A stretch of DNA of 30,561 bases from Irpex lacteus (GCA_001986395.2 MQVO02000108.1:1-30561), one strand, 5' to 3'; numbered from the stretch's first letter, positions 1-7,673 are shown. Numbers and translations are program-made. The notes: generated by a model not told the origin, from the sequence alone.

Positions 1-560
1 GGTTATTATGGTTATAGCAATATTAATAGTAAGGGGGTACACACTTATTCAGAGGGAGGCTTATTTTTAAGGAGATGATAGCCACCGTCGGATGCGAGGC
101 CTCCGAAGCGGCATCAGGCAGGAGATTATCTAACAGGATAGTAGTGGATAATCACTTTTGACTACTTTTTTAAAATAATTTACTTTATAGTAATCAAACA
201 ATGAATTTAACTTTAATACTTTTTTTAATAGGAAGAAAAATAATTTTTAATTTTAAAAGATCGCAATTTATCGTAAGCAATTATAGGAGTAACCACCACC
301 TGTTTATTTTGTAGGTTAATTATATTTTTTATTGAAGAATGTTTTTGTAACTTTTTATATTTAATTAAATTAATGCCGATACAACTTAGTGCAGGTCTCC
401 TTAAATAACCCTACTCCTCATTTACTATTCATCTTTGTTTATAAATGAAATTTGTACTTTAACCTGCAGAATGGGCCTTTTATCACCCTGCAAATCTCAT
501 CCTCAGGTTGAGATTAATTAAAGGTTATAATTATTTCTACAAAAATAATAGAAATTATTA
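1..560. other. Intergenic, no gene recognised
   Basis: AT-rich sequence without a convincing reading frame. A short GC-rich patch at about 78-165 (GCCACCGTCGGATGCGAGG and following bases) stands out from its surroundings and is open for about 40 codons on the plus strand, but it resembles nothing I know. The stretch 400-540 is also somewhat GC-richer and unassigned. Confidence 0.5.
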
Positions 561-567
561 GTTTTTT

Positions 568-890
568 GTTTAGTTCAGTTTCTCAAGCTGCAGTTTATCT
601 TTTAGCTGTTTTTAGTAACAGTTATACAAGCTAACCCAAAAAACTAGGAATTAGAAATAATTCTAACTAGTTTTTTGGGGGAAGGTGCTATTAACTTAGG
701 ATTAGCTAAAGGACTAGTTTCACCTGGACTATTTATTTGTGCAGGAGGTGTATTATATGATAGTTCTCAAACAAGAGTAATATCTTTCTACAGAGGAGTT
801 ACTCAAGTAATAGAAAAGAAAAGAATTAACTTGTGCCCTGAAGCAATAAAAGTAAACCTAGTCCTCCCCCTCCTTTTTAATTTAACTAAA
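568..890 (+). pseudogene. nad4: nad4 internal fragment split by a hairpin
   Basis: NADH dehydrogenase subunit 4 is a proton-pumping membrane subunit of complex I. Upstream of the hairpin the sequence reads AVYLLAVFSNS; downstream it reads EGAINLGLAKGLVSP, then GLFICAGGVLYD and a degraded SSQTRVISFYRG. This is the conserved mid-protein stretch of fungal Nad4 (YLLGIFSN.IQGIEGAI...GLFICAGG.LYDR). The palindrome at 635-681 sits where a single codon or so is expected, and one extra base just before it shifts the frame. Similarity ends after about 830. Only about 85 of some 480 residues are present, with no start and no true end, so this is a remnant; a full nad4 should exist outside the window. 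Confidence 0.75.
635..681 (+). repeat. CTAG-arm hairpin (family H1)
   Basis: Palindrome with arms CCCAAAAAACTAG / CTAGTTTTTTGGGGG around the inner hairpin GAATTAGAAATAATTC. It interrupts the nad4 remnant. Confidence 0.9.
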
Positions 891-963
891 TAAAATTAAT
901 ATTGAGGGATATTTTAAATTTTGGTTATATCTTATTATCCTTAACCGTAAGAATCTACTTATG

Positions 964-1023
964 CTTCTTATTAGCATTGAACTTATGCTTCTAGCTGTCG
1001 AGTTGAAAATTACACCTATTCCA
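964..1023 (+). pseudogene. Possible nad4L scrap
   Basis: Frame from about 967 reads LISIELMLLAVELKI, close to the conserved ISIE.MLLAVNL segment of NADH dehydrogenase subunit 4L. Only about 18 residues match and flanking frames are broken. A near-duplicate of CTTATGCTTCT within the piece suggests local slippage. Tentative. Confidence 0.4.
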
Positions 1024-1049
1024 TTTAGTGAACATTCCTGCAATGCCTA

Positions 1050-1665
1050 CCACAAATGTGTACATTCACTATTGATAGAGCAGCTCCAGTAATTAGTAGT
1101 ACACTAAACCGAAACACTAGCGTTATCACTATTTCAATTATTAATATTGATGGCGCTATACGACTATCTAATGCCTTTTTTCCTTCTATGCCATTCCAAA
1201 CTCGAAAGGGTGTTGATTTCTCTCTATGGTGTCTAGCTCTGTATATGTACAAGTGGGGTTATGCTTATCTAATTCAAGGTCGTAAGCTCCTTGTACTAAT
1301 TAGTAAGTATATCAACTCAGGACGTTATACCAACAGTAATGTTACTGGAATTGCACCAGAATCAGACACTATTTCAGAGGTACTGAATTATGAAGTGCCT
1401 GTGGAACGTACTCCTGAAATGAATCAACTCGAATACGCAAAGGCTATTGCTGCTCGAACTGTTACATCACGTTCTATTTATATTTATGATAATGGTACTA
1501 GTTAACACTACTCCATATACCAACTATGGAGACGCTCAAGAGGCTATTGGCCTATCTCGTACTTCTCGTGCTGTTTCTCGTAACATTGACACAGGGAAGG
1601 CTTACCTAGGCCGATTACAGCTTCTATTCTACACTGCAAAACTAACGAGTTATTATAACACCTGC
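1050..1665 (+). pseudogene. Intron-encoded homing endonuclease C-terminal part, frameshifted
   Basis: A 149-codon frame (1056-1505) is continued, after a frameshift near 1495, by a second frame to about 1665. Recognisable parts are a segment KWGYAYLIQGRKLL, then IYIYDNG (the usual entry into a NUMOD1-type DNA-binding repeat), then YGDAQEAIGLSRTSRAVSR and IDTGKAYLGR, which match the helix-turn-helix of NUMOD1 motifs in fungal intron endonucleases. The catalytic domain (GIY-YIG or LAGLIDADG) is not visible, so the class is uncertain. Codons here favour C-ending and CTN/CGN forms, unlike cox1 and cox2. It abuts a cob exon, so it was probably the ORF of a cob intron. Confidence 0.6.
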
Positions 1666-1666
1666 G

Positions 1667-1861
1667 ATTATGCGAGACGTAAACTACGGATGGTTGATTC
1701 GATACATCCACGCTAATGTAGCTTCATTCTTCTTCATCTTTGTATACCTACACATCGCTCGAGGTCTATACTACGGATCATACAAGGCTCCACGGATTCT
1801 ACCATGGTCTATTGGTGTAATCATCCTTGTTCTTATGATGGCTATTGCTTTCCTTGGATAA
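1667..1861 (+). pseudogene. cob: cob exon fragment (cytochrome b)
   Basis: Cytochrome b is the haem-bearing core of complex III. The frame from 1670 gives [19 protein letters not shown], then [18 protein letters not shown] and LMMAIAFLG, a clear match to residues of about 75-140 of fungal cytochrome b, including a haem-ligand His in YLHI. It begins at a known type of intron site (HI^MRDV) right after the endonuclease ORF and stops at AFLG, where YVLP should follow, as at an exon end. No other cob exon is in the window. Leu is written CTA/CTT and Arg CGA/CGG, and many codons end in C, whereas cox1/cox2 use TTA and AGA; this supports an outside origin of exon plus intron ORF. Confidence 0.8.
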
Positions 1862-2547
1862 ACATAATGTCCATATATTCCGGGAATATTTCGTAGAGAT
1901 CAAAAGAGATTATACGAAACCTATATCTGTCCCTGCTTCCTTTTTTTTTGTCCTCCCCCTCCTTTTTAATAAAAAAAAGATTAATAAAAAATATATTTTT
2001 ATATGCTCTTCCTACAAATATAAATAAAATTATCTCAGGAGATAGGCAGTAACATTCTATGGTAAATGTTAAGAATATCTGTGGTATTTTACACAGTTCA
2101 ATGTCTATTGTTATGGAATCTTCAGAGACTGGTTACGCTATAATCTAATTTAAATTTAAGTTAATGGTCAGCCTCTTCAGTTGAAAGAGATAGTTATACT
2201 CCCCTTTACCCTTCCCTTTATCCTTTTTTTATATATAAAATAAAACAAATTATTTCTTTTTTATTATTCTTATATCTCCTCTATAAATAAATTTTAATTT
2301 ATCTCTTTTGTACCAACTCATTTGAATTTATTATGCAATACTAATCCCTGATTTTCTAGTTTCCGATTATTGGTTAGAGTATCAATTGTTTACATGTCAG
2401 GTCCTCTCCCCTAAATAATTTATCTTACTTTTTATTTAAAATAAAATTAAAAGAAAAGAAAAATGGTATTAATTTTAAATAGTTCTCCCAAAAAAACTTT
2501 TATTTAATTTATTTTATATTAATCTTTTACTAATTCCATACGCTTAA
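1862..2547. other. Intergenic; possible intron remnant
   Basis: No protein frame recognised. A stretch at about 2085-2145 contains GGAATCTTCAGAGACTGG, which resembles the 3' part of a group I intron core, consistent with the cob exon just upstream ending at an intron; this is weak. An AT hairpin (CCTTTTTAATAAAAAAAAG) lies at 1961-1979. The remainder is AT-rich. Confidence 0.35.
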
Positions 2548-2594
2548 CCCAAAAAACTAGGAATTAGAAATAATTCTAACTAGTTTTTTTGGGG
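2548..2594 (+). repeat. CTAG-arm hairpin (H1)
   Basis: Same arms and inner hairpin as the copy at 635-681. It abuts the atp6 C-terminal remnant on its 3' side. Confidence 0.9.
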
Positions 2595-2690
2595 ATTTGT
2601 TGGACTAGTTGGTCTAGAACTAGCAGTAAGTTTAACTCAAGCTTAGTATTCTGTGTGCTAACATAAAGCTACCTAAAGGATGCTATTGAA
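2595..2690 (+). pseudogene. atp6: atp6 C-terminal fragment
   Basis: ATP synthase subunit a forms the proton path of the F0 sector. After the hairpin the frame reads GFVGLVGLELAVSLTQA, then, after small shifts, VFCVLT and SYLKDAIELN before a stop. This matches the end of fungal Atp6 (GLE.A....QAYVFT.L..SYL.DAI.LH). Two frame breaks and a missing Tyr mark it as dead. Only the last 32 or so residues are present. Confidence 0.65.
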
Positions 2691-2844
2691 CTTAACTAAA
2701 TAAAGAATAAAATTATTCTTTGTGGGGAAGCCAAAATAAACAATAAAGAGAAGAGTTTAGTTAGAGGATATAAATTAATCAAGAGTAGAACATATTACAT
2801 TACATTAGCCACATTTACCAGTTAGAGTCTGTTTGCCAGTCCCA

Positions 2845-2890
2845 CCCCAAAAAAAGTAGCAAAAAACTAAAAATAAATTAAATTTGGGGG
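2845..2890 (+). repeat. Repeat with GTAGC...AAATTTGGGG, shared with 21093-21124
   Basis: A C-run and poly-A followed by GTAGCAAAAAACTAAA and ATAAATTAAATTTGGGG. The same string of about 32 bp, two A shorter, recurs at 21093-21124, where it sits on the junction of the permuted group II RT. Shorter relatives (TTAAATTTGGGGGAAGG-like) occur near 26072 and 30190. Confidence 0.75.
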
Positions 2891-2924
2891 GAAGGGTTAA
2901 ACAAAGCAGAAAAAGATTTATTAT

Positions 2925-3148
2925 TAAATAATATTAAAAAGGCTGTTAATTAAACTGTTTCTGTATGGGTATACAAAAGTGTTAACAATAAATTTATATT
3001 GCTAAATGATAATAAACCTACTTTTAGTTCTAAATTAGAAGCAACTAAAGAATTAAAAATGAGTGCTAAAACAATTAGCAGGTATTTAGATACTCATAAA
3101 GAGTATAAAGGATTATATTTTTATAGTGTTGCTTTAGAGATTAATTAA
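2925..3148 (+). pseudogene. NUMOD1 C-terminus of a homing endonuclease
   Basis: From about 2963 the frame reads VWVYKSVNNKF, then NDNKPTFSSKLEATKELKMS and AKTISRYLDTHKEYKG, LYFYS, ending at TAA 3146-3148. The VWVY entry, the EA...L..S..TISRYLDT helix-turn-helix and the closing YFYS are hallmarks of NUMOD1 repeats at the end of GIY-YIG endonucleases. A stop lies just upstream (about 2949), so the N-terminal part is lost or broken. It follows the atp6 C-terminus, the arrangement expected of a mobile ORF inserted at a gene end. Confidence 0.6.
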
Positions 3149-3343
3149 AAGGTAAGATTTAGGGTAAGGTGTGAGAAACTTTACTTGGCCTCTAGCAAAA
3201 GGAAACCTATTGCTAAAAAACTATCAAATTGTCGGGAACACCTTAAAGCTATTTTAACTAAATGTGTTAGGTAACTAATTCATGGCTCAGGTAATGACTC
3301 GAGGTATGGTAAAATCGAAATAGAGGCACGTAAGGAAATAGAT

Positions 3344-3371
3344 GAAGGTGGTGAAGGTGGGGAAGGTGGGG
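3344..3371 (+). repeat. Tandem GAAGGTGGT/GAAGGTGGG repeat
   Basis: Three 9-bp units GAAGGTGGT, GAAGGTGGG, GAAGGTGGG, an unusually G-rich run in this AT-rich DNA; one frame encodes Glu-Gly-Gly units. It lies inside the probable intron core. Confidence 0.8.
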
Positions 3372-3408
3372 ACCAAGGTTCCACTATCGTTCCACAAAGG
3401 TTACTAAC

Positions 3409-3451
3409 CAAAAGAAATTAATTATAATTAAAGAAGAAAGAATAGAGTGTC
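3409..3451 (+). repeat. 43-bp repeat, copy 1
   Basis: Starts CAAAAGAAATTAATTATAAT and ends GAATAGAGTGTC. An exact second copy is at 26002-26044, after which the two sequences diverge at once, marking a recombination or copying edge. Confidence 0.85.
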
Positions 3452-3490
3452 TGAATTGGATATACTCTATGAGCTTACCAGGCTCTTATG

Positions 3491-3825
3491 CTTTCCATTA
3501 CATTAACTCGCATCAGGGGATTTAGGAAATATTAAAATAATATAAAATTGAAATCTTAAAAGAAGCACTATTATTAATTGAGATACAAAATAATAAAATA
3601 ATTATTTTAGTGTAGTATATTAACATTCATAAATATTGTATCTTATTTATAAAACACTTAATTATCAGGACCTGAGAAAAAAATAAAACGTATGTATATT
3701 ATTTCTTAAGTGGATTGTTAAATGATAATTAACTATTTTTAAGTATATACCTTTTTATTAAAAAAAGGAAAGAAGCTAAGTATAAAAATTTTAATTATCT
3801 AAGTACATTAATACTATCTTTATTT
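3491..3825. other. AT-rich intergenic
   Basis: No gene recognised. It contains an AT hairpin CCTTTTTATTAAAAAAAGG at about 3750-3768. Confidence 0.5.
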
Positions 3826-4217
3826 ATGTATAAAATAAAAATTTTATATATAGATTTTAGTAGTATATTTAATTTCATAAATATTATGCAAAAATTAAAT
3901 AAAATCCAAAAATTAAATCAAATCAGTATTTTATCTAGGCTAATTATTGGGGTAAAAAAAGGGTATTCAACTCCAACACTACCTGATAATTTAATTAAAT
4001 TAAATTCTACATTTTTCATAAGAACATTAAGATTTTAGGTGGAACTAGTTTCTTATTATTACTATCAAACAGTTATATAAATAATCCTATTTACATTTTA
4101 TATATAGCTTTATTTTTTGCCTTTATTTTTACTTGTTATCAATATTATTTAAGTTTTAACAGAATTAAACATATTATTAAAGTGCTTAAATCTGAGGAGC
4201 TAGATATAAAAAAATAA
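3826..4217 (+). pseudogene. Hypothetical membrane ORF with one frameshift
   Basis: The first frame (3826-4038) gives a 70-residue start ending in GVKKGYSTPTLPDNLIKLN...RTL. After a one-base shift near 4030 a second frame runs to TAA 4215-4217: LGGTSFLLLLSNSYINNP, a hydrophobic YILYIALFFAFIFTCYQYY, then FNRIKHIIKVLKSEELDIKK. This gives two membrane segments and a basic tail. From memory it resembles conserved ORFs of unknown role in Agaricomycete mitochondrial DNA (pattern TPTLP...RLLGG...SNS...RIKH..K.LKS..LD), which I could not verify. The single frameshift could be a sequencing error, so the gene may be intact. Neighbours are not informative. Confidence 0.5.
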
Positions 4218-4445
4218 TAAAAAATAGACCCCAAATGGAATGGTGCCAGTACAACCATAGTATTGTTAATCATTTATTTATAAAAAAAAAAATAATTTTA
4301 AAGAAAAGATAATTAAATATATAAGTTATATTCTTTGTTAGTTCAGATATTAAATTTATATATAGTTACCCTCGGACGAGGGTTTATTTATTTTTAATTT
4401 GGGAGGATCATTAATGTATTTTTATTTACTCCTACCATTCCTCAA
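4218..4445. other. Intergenic with a small GC hairpin
   Basis: AT-rich, no gene. A perfect hairpin CCCTCGGACGAGGG sits at 4369-4382. Confidence 0.5.
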
Positions 4446-4523
4446 CAAAAAAACTAGGCTCTAATTAAAATTTAATTTAATTAAATTTTAATAATACCGG
4501 GATAATTAATTAGTTTTTTAGGG
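4446..4523 (-). repeat. CTAG-arm hairpin, long-core form (H2)
   Basis: Outer arms as in H1 (AAAAAACTAG / TTAGTTTTTTAGGG), but the inner part is a long AT palindrome built on TTAAAATTTAATTTAATTAA, flanked by GGCTC and ACCGGGAT. Two more H2 copies occur in the opposite orientation at 18357-18439 and 28315-28391. Confidence 0.85.
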
Positions 4524-4719
4524 TTATGGTTAAATTGATTATTTACACTATTCTAATTGTAAATTCAAGTTATTCCTCTTCTGAACACGGAGCTGAGGGT
4601 AACATGTTTCAAACTCTTACTTAACTAATAATAATAAAACAGGAACCCTTTTCCTAGGCTCATACATCACAGAGTAAGGTAAAGATCTAAATCATTTTAA
4701 CTTAAGCCTTAATACAAGC

Positions 4720-4860
4720 ATAACAGGATCATCTGCAACACCTATTATAAATAATTGTAATCAAATTCAAAGTATTGGTTTAGCTCTATACACATCAAGC
4801 TATGTTACTTGTTATCGTTTCAATAGTGCTTAAACTAGAACATTCTATCATAAGCTGAAA
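4720..4860 (+). pseudogene. nad6: nad6 fragment
   Basis: NADH dehydrogenase subunit 6 is a membrane subunit of complex I. The frame reads TGSSATPIINNCNQIQSIGL, ALYTSS, then after a shift LVIVSIVLKLEHSII. Fungal Nad6 has NQIQ.LG..LYT.Y.L.LI..S..LL in this place. A frameshift after LYTSS and loss of both ends make it a remnant of about 45 residues. Confidence 0.6.
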
Positions 4861-4897
4861 AGTAAATGATTTTAAGATAAAGCCCTTTTTCTAAACT

Positions 4898-4963
4898 CCA
4901 AAAAAACTAATTATTTCTGTCCACAATCCAATCCACTTTGTGGGCTGGGTCCTAGTTTTTTTT
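4898..4963 (-). repeat. Chimeric CTAG-arm hairpin with GC core
   Basis: Arms CCAAAAAAACTAA / CCTAGTTTTTTTT enclose AATTATTTCTGT and a second palindrome CCACAATCCAATCCACTTTG-TGGG. The inner GC palindrome matches the tandem-repeat island of the large inverted repeat (8569-8695), so it combines two repeat types. Confidence 0.8.
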
Positions 4964-5390
4964 AGTAGAATACTTTAAAAAAGCAGGAAGCTCTTTAGGT
5001 TATACTAAATTTTAAATAGACTATAGCTAAGATGAAAGAAGCCTATTATACTAAAGTTCATACTTTATCTGAAGAGGGTAGAGCTAAAATTAGTGAGAGT
5101 AACCATAATCGTTCCGAAGAATTAAAGGAAAAAGATAGGGCTCGTATGCTTAAGTATAGTCTTGCTAAGGCACACTCTATCCTTTTTTTTTTAATAAAAA
5201 AAAAGGGAAGTCACAAATGTTTTCACAAACGAATAGACTATCTACCCTAGTAAGACAAGCTGCCACAGATATTGGTGTTTATCATGTTTCAGTAAAAAAA
5301 ATTTATTAAAGCAATCCATAGTGTAAGCTATGTAAGCAAATAATATACACGGAAAAGGAATATATTTTGCTTACAAGCTTATTTATATCT
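4964..5390 (+). pseudogene. GIY-YIG-type endonuclease C-terminus (NUMOD3 + NUMOD1)
   Basis: Pieces in order: KKAGSSLGYTK, then from 5032 KVHTLSEEGRAKISESN (a NUMOD3 motif, H(S/T)EE.RAKISE), then RSEELKEKDRARMLKYSL. After an AT hairpin at 5181-5206 follow VTNVFTNE, VRQAATDIGVYHVSVKK (NUMOD1 helix-turn-helix) and GKGIYFAYKL. The same KIAGSNLGYKHSE string occurs in the better preserved GIY-YIG gene at 28390-28922. Stops and frame breaks between the parts show it is dead; the catalytic domain is missing. Confidence 0.6.
5181..5206. repeat. AT hairpin (CCTTT..AAAGG family)
   Basis: CCTTTTTTTTTT-AATA-AAAAAAAAGGG palindrome inside the NUMOD remnant. At least ten relatives are in the window. Confidence 0.85.
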
Positions 5391-5444
5391 ATGTATTAAA
5401 TAAAAAAGAATATCTTAGATTTGTGCTAAACGTTAGAGCGGGAG

Positions 5445-5462
5445 GAGGACGCTCACGTCCTC
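5445..5462. repeat. GC hairpin upstream of trnR
   Basis: Perfect 7-bp stem GAGGACG / CGTCCTC with loop CTCA, 32 bp before tRNA-Arg. It could be a processing or terminator-like structure; function unknown. Confidence 0.6.
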
Positions 5463-5494
5463 AAAAATTTATTTATTTATTTAAATTAGAGTTG

Positions 5495-5569
5495 AGTATC
5501 TTTAGCTTAATTGGTAGTAGTATATGTTTACGAAACATATTATATTGGTTCGAGTCCAATAAGATACTA
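5495..5569 (+). tRNA. trnR: tRNA-Arg (ACG)
   Basis: Acceptor stem AGTATCT / AGATACT pairs fully. Anticodon stem TATGT / ACATA encloses loop TTACGAA with anticodon ACG (Arg, CGN). The T-arm is ATTGG-TTCGAGT-CCAAT. The discriminator base is A at 5569. It appears intact. Confidence 0.92.
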
Positions 5570-5607
5570 ATAAATTTCTTAATCCATTATCTCTTTATTT
5601 TTATTAA

Positions 5608-5733
5608 GCCTATAAGGATTCTGTACCTAAACCTAACACTACTACAGATACCTCTAATCCAGCTGCGACAGAATCTACTAGTCCTAGTGCTGATAAATCA
5701 GCTAAACCTACAACTGATTCAACAAATGAATAA
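5608..5733 (+). pseudogene. Ser/Thr/Pro-rich ORF tail
   Basis: Reads AYKDSVPKPNTTTDTSN, PAATESTSPSADKSAK, PTTDSTNE, then TAA 5731-5733. A stop lies immediately upstream, so only about 41 codons remain. The composition suggests a linker or C-terminal tail; the Pro/Ser linker of the hypothetical protein at 27656-28327 is comparable in style. Not recognised. Confidence 0.35.
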
Positions 5734-5778
5734 ATAAAATAAAAAGTTATAAAAAAGTATACACAATAAAATAATAAA

Positions 5779-5818
5779 AAAACGCTAAGAATTATTTCTA
5801 ATTCCTAGTGTATTTTTA
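5779..5818 (-). repeat. Partial CTAG-arm hairpin (H1)
   Basis: Inner hairpin GAATTATTTCTAATTC and the arm CCTAGTGTATTTTT are kept; the left arm is eroded to AAAAACGCTAA. It lies immediately before the nad5 remnant. Confidence 0.7.
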
Positions 5819-5819
5819 T

Positions 5820-6533
5820 TGGTATGATTAGTTATATTATGATTAGCTGGGTTTACTACATATATAAGTGGTTTAATAGCAGTAGTATTTAATGATATAA
5901 AAAGAGTAATAGCTTTATCTATTATCTCTCAATTAAGCATGATGATGTTAGCTATAAGGGTAAGTGCATATGTTTTAGTAATCTCTCTTCTTCCAAAAAA
6001 ACTAGTTAGAATTATTTATAATTACTAGTGTTTTTGGGGTATTGTCATGCTTTCTTTAAAGCATTTTTATTTCTGTCAGCTGGTTATATATGTCAGAAAC
6101 TCAATATATGCGTAAATTTGGAGTATTAATAGAATATTTATCAATTAGTAATACTACTATGTTAATAGCCTTTAATCCCTTTGCCTGGTCTAAGAGGTTA
6201 CTATAGTTCAGATAATTATAATCATTATATGGAATTTGTACTGTATGTGGATATATATGTCTTATATTACTACAGCATCAGCTACATTCACAGCAATATA
6301 TTCATTAAGAGTATAATATTTAACATTATATAATAATCCACGTGGGAATAAATGTCTATATGGACATAAACATTAAAGTACTAATATGACAATACCTTTG
6401 TCTATTTTAACTATATTTAGTATATTATTAGGTTATGATAGAGATAATGTTGTATTTAATTTAACTATGGGGTTCCCACATACTAATTCCTTTATTGAAA
6501 CTGAATATACTTTACCCCTTTTTTAATAAAAAG
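5820..6533 (+). pseudogene. nad5: nad5 C-terminal half, frameshifted and hairpin-interrupted
   Basis: NADH dehydrogenase subunit 5 is an antiporter-like subunit of complex I. In order: TTYISGLIAVVFNDIKRVIA, LSIISQLSMMMLAI (the conserved NDIKR.IA.STISQLGYM), a hairpin at 5993-6039, CHAFFKAFLFLSAGY, QYMRKFGVLIEYLSI, then after further shifts TTASATFTAIYSLRVI, TMTIPLSILTIFSILLGYD and NSFIETEYTLPLF. All parts are in the order of real Nad5 and cover roughly its second half. Several single-base shifts and the hairpin break the frame. It ends within an AT hairpin at 6515-6533. Confidence 0.85.
5993..6039 (-). repeat. CTAG-arm hairpin (H1) inside nad5
   Basis: Arms CCAAAAAAACTAG / ACTAGTGTTTTTGGGG around GAATTATTTATAATTAC. 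It lies between the SAY and HAFFKA coding segments of nad5, where the intact protein needs only a few codons. Confidence 0.9.
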
Positions 6534-6539
6534 GAAATA

Positions 6540-6950
6540 AAGGGAGGCTAGTGTATGAAAGTGGGTTAGGGTTTACATTAGAATAAGACGGTTTCCGTGG
6601 CCCAAACCACTAAGAATCAACAGGTGCGAACTTGCTATCCTTCCAATAAAATTTTATTCTTATCTAGTGTCTGTCTAGATAGAATACCTTATGCTTAAGA
6701 ACTCCCCTCGCACGTACTTGATGTAGTTCAACTCTGTAAGTTTCTTCGATTTGTTCACCTTCAATTTAACCTCTGATTTAGCTTCACTATTAACTTCCCC
6801 TCAGTTTTAACTTCTTCTCTAGGATGAACAATCACATCAGATTTAGTAGATTGAGTCTCATTAACTTTAGATTCTTATGTAGCCAAAAAAGGGGGTTCTA
6901 AAATTTTAATAAATAAAAAGAAAATTAGTAACACATTAAATTATTTATCG
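6540..6950 (-). pseudogene. Unrecognised ORF scraps
   Basis: On the minus strand short frames read TKSDVIVHPREEVKTEG, then EAKSEVKLKVNKSKKLTE and LNYIKYVRGEFLSIRYS, with shifts between them. This is a lysine/glutamate-rich protein piece of unknown family. The DNA at 6590-6720 is a little GC-richer than its surroundings. No start or end can be given. Confidence 0.3.
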
Positions 6951-7009
6951 CCCACCACGGTGGTGGGGTTTATTAAGGCTATTAATTTCAATAGCTTTAT
7001 CTTAATACT

Positions 7010-7325
7010 TATTTTCTGTTGTTACGTATATCATTTAACTGTTTTAAAGAGCTAAATATTTTAGATTTAATCTCTTTACTATTATTCTGGCACATGGATT
7101 CGTTACGTTTTATTTGCTGTTTCCTTGTTTTAGCATCCTCATTACTAATCACACCGTTTTTTTTCAAATAAATCCACAATATCATTCTCTACTTCCCTTT
7201 TTTTTATAAAAAAAAGGAAGGCATCAAGTTCTTTTCCATTACTTTGTAAGCAGGCTTCTTCGTAACGCATTTGTTTTATTTTTCTGCTAAAGTCAGTAAC
7301 CGCAAAAATCCAATCAGTCCGGCGG
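7010..7325 (-). CDS. Unknown charged, probably coiled-coil ORF with one frameshift
   Basis: Minus-strand reading: DWIFAVTDFSRKIKQMRYEE, ACLQSNGKELDAFLFF, IKKREVENDIVDLFEK; then, after a one-base shift in an A-run near 7155, NGVISNEDAKTRKQQIKRN, ESMCQNNSKEIKSKIFSS, LKQLNDIRNNRK and a stop. It is highly charged with heptad-like spacing. An AT hairpin (7192-7220) is translated in frame as AFLFFIKKRE. The A-run shift may be a sequencing artefact. No start codon is certain. I do not recognise the family. Confidence 0.45.
7192..7220. repeat. AT hairpin inside an ORF
   Basis: CTTCCCTTTTTTTTATAAAA...GGAAG palindrome. It keeps the reading frame of the minus-strand ORF at 7010-7325. Confidence 0.85.
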
Positions 7326-7327
7326 TC

Positions 7328-7425
7328 CGGCTGCTCTTATATAAATTAAGTATAGATTTTAAATAAACTATTTCATTTAACCCTTTATCTGTAAGATGTT
7401 GTTTATTATTAAAAATTTCTATACA
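7328..7425 (-). pseudogene. LAGLIDADG endonuclease C-terminal scrap
   Basis: Reads IFNNKQHLTDKGLNEIVYLK followed by SILNLYKSS. Fungal LAGLIDADG endonucleases end with NK.HLT.EGL.KI..LK.SLN.G, so about 30 C-terminal residues are recognisable. Its 5' side is cut by the H1 hairpin at 7427-7474. Confidence 0.5.
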
Positions 7426-7426
7426 T

Positions 7427-7474
7427 CCCCAAAAAACTAGGAATTAGAATTAATTCTAACTAGTTTTTTTGGGG
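7427..7474 (+). repeat. CTAG-arm hairpin (H1)
   Basis: Arms CCCCAAAAAACTAG / CTAGTTTTTTTGGGG around GAATTAGAATTAATTC. Confidence 0.9.
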
Positions 7475-7529
7475 GGAGCTCAGAATCTAAAATCAATTGA
7501 TTTAGCACTTCGTAAAGGGGAGTAAAGGC

Positions 7530-7673
7530 TTACAAATAGGATCAGCTAATAGTAAATCTCCTACTTCACTAGCTGTTACAGTATTTATTGCACTAGGTGT
7601 TGGTTGGGTACTAGTTAGTTGAAACAATGTATTTCATAATATACCTACACCTATAGCTGTTCAGCGACTCAAC
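7530..7673 (+). pseudogene. Hypothetical membrane ORF fragment
   Basis: Reads QIGSANSKSPTSLAVTVFIA, LGVGWVLVSWNNVFHN, IPTPIAVQR, in which the second Trp is a TGA codon. One membrane segment is present. It is cut by the hairpin at 7674. The family is not recognised. Confidence 0.4.

Larger units (their letters stand above)
3160..3490 (+). ncRNA. Probable group I intron core, degraded
   Basis: The segment AAATTGTCGGGAACACCTT resembles the P/Q region (AATTGCGGGAA.CCCTTA) of group I introns, followed by AAGCT, a GTAACTAATTCATGGCTC stretch, GGTATGGTAAAATCGAAATA and, further on, GAATAGAGTGTC. Order and wording fit group I introns of fungal mitochondria. It is interrupted by a 9-bp tandem repeat at 3344-3371. 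Pairing was not computed. Confidence 0.45.

Noticed and set aside
1025..1252. 75-codon minus-strand ORF
   Set aside because: Antisense to the cob-intron endonuclease ORF, which has recognisable motifs on the plus strand.
1447..1861. Reading 1447-1716 and 1670-1861 as separate genes
   Set aside because: The first is the frameshifted continuation of the endonuclease ORF and the second is a cob exon without its own start or end.
5423..5737. 104-codon plus-strand ORF
   Set aside because: Runs through tRNA-Arg; the protein-like signal in its 3' part is in another frame (Ser/Thr/Pro-rich tail).
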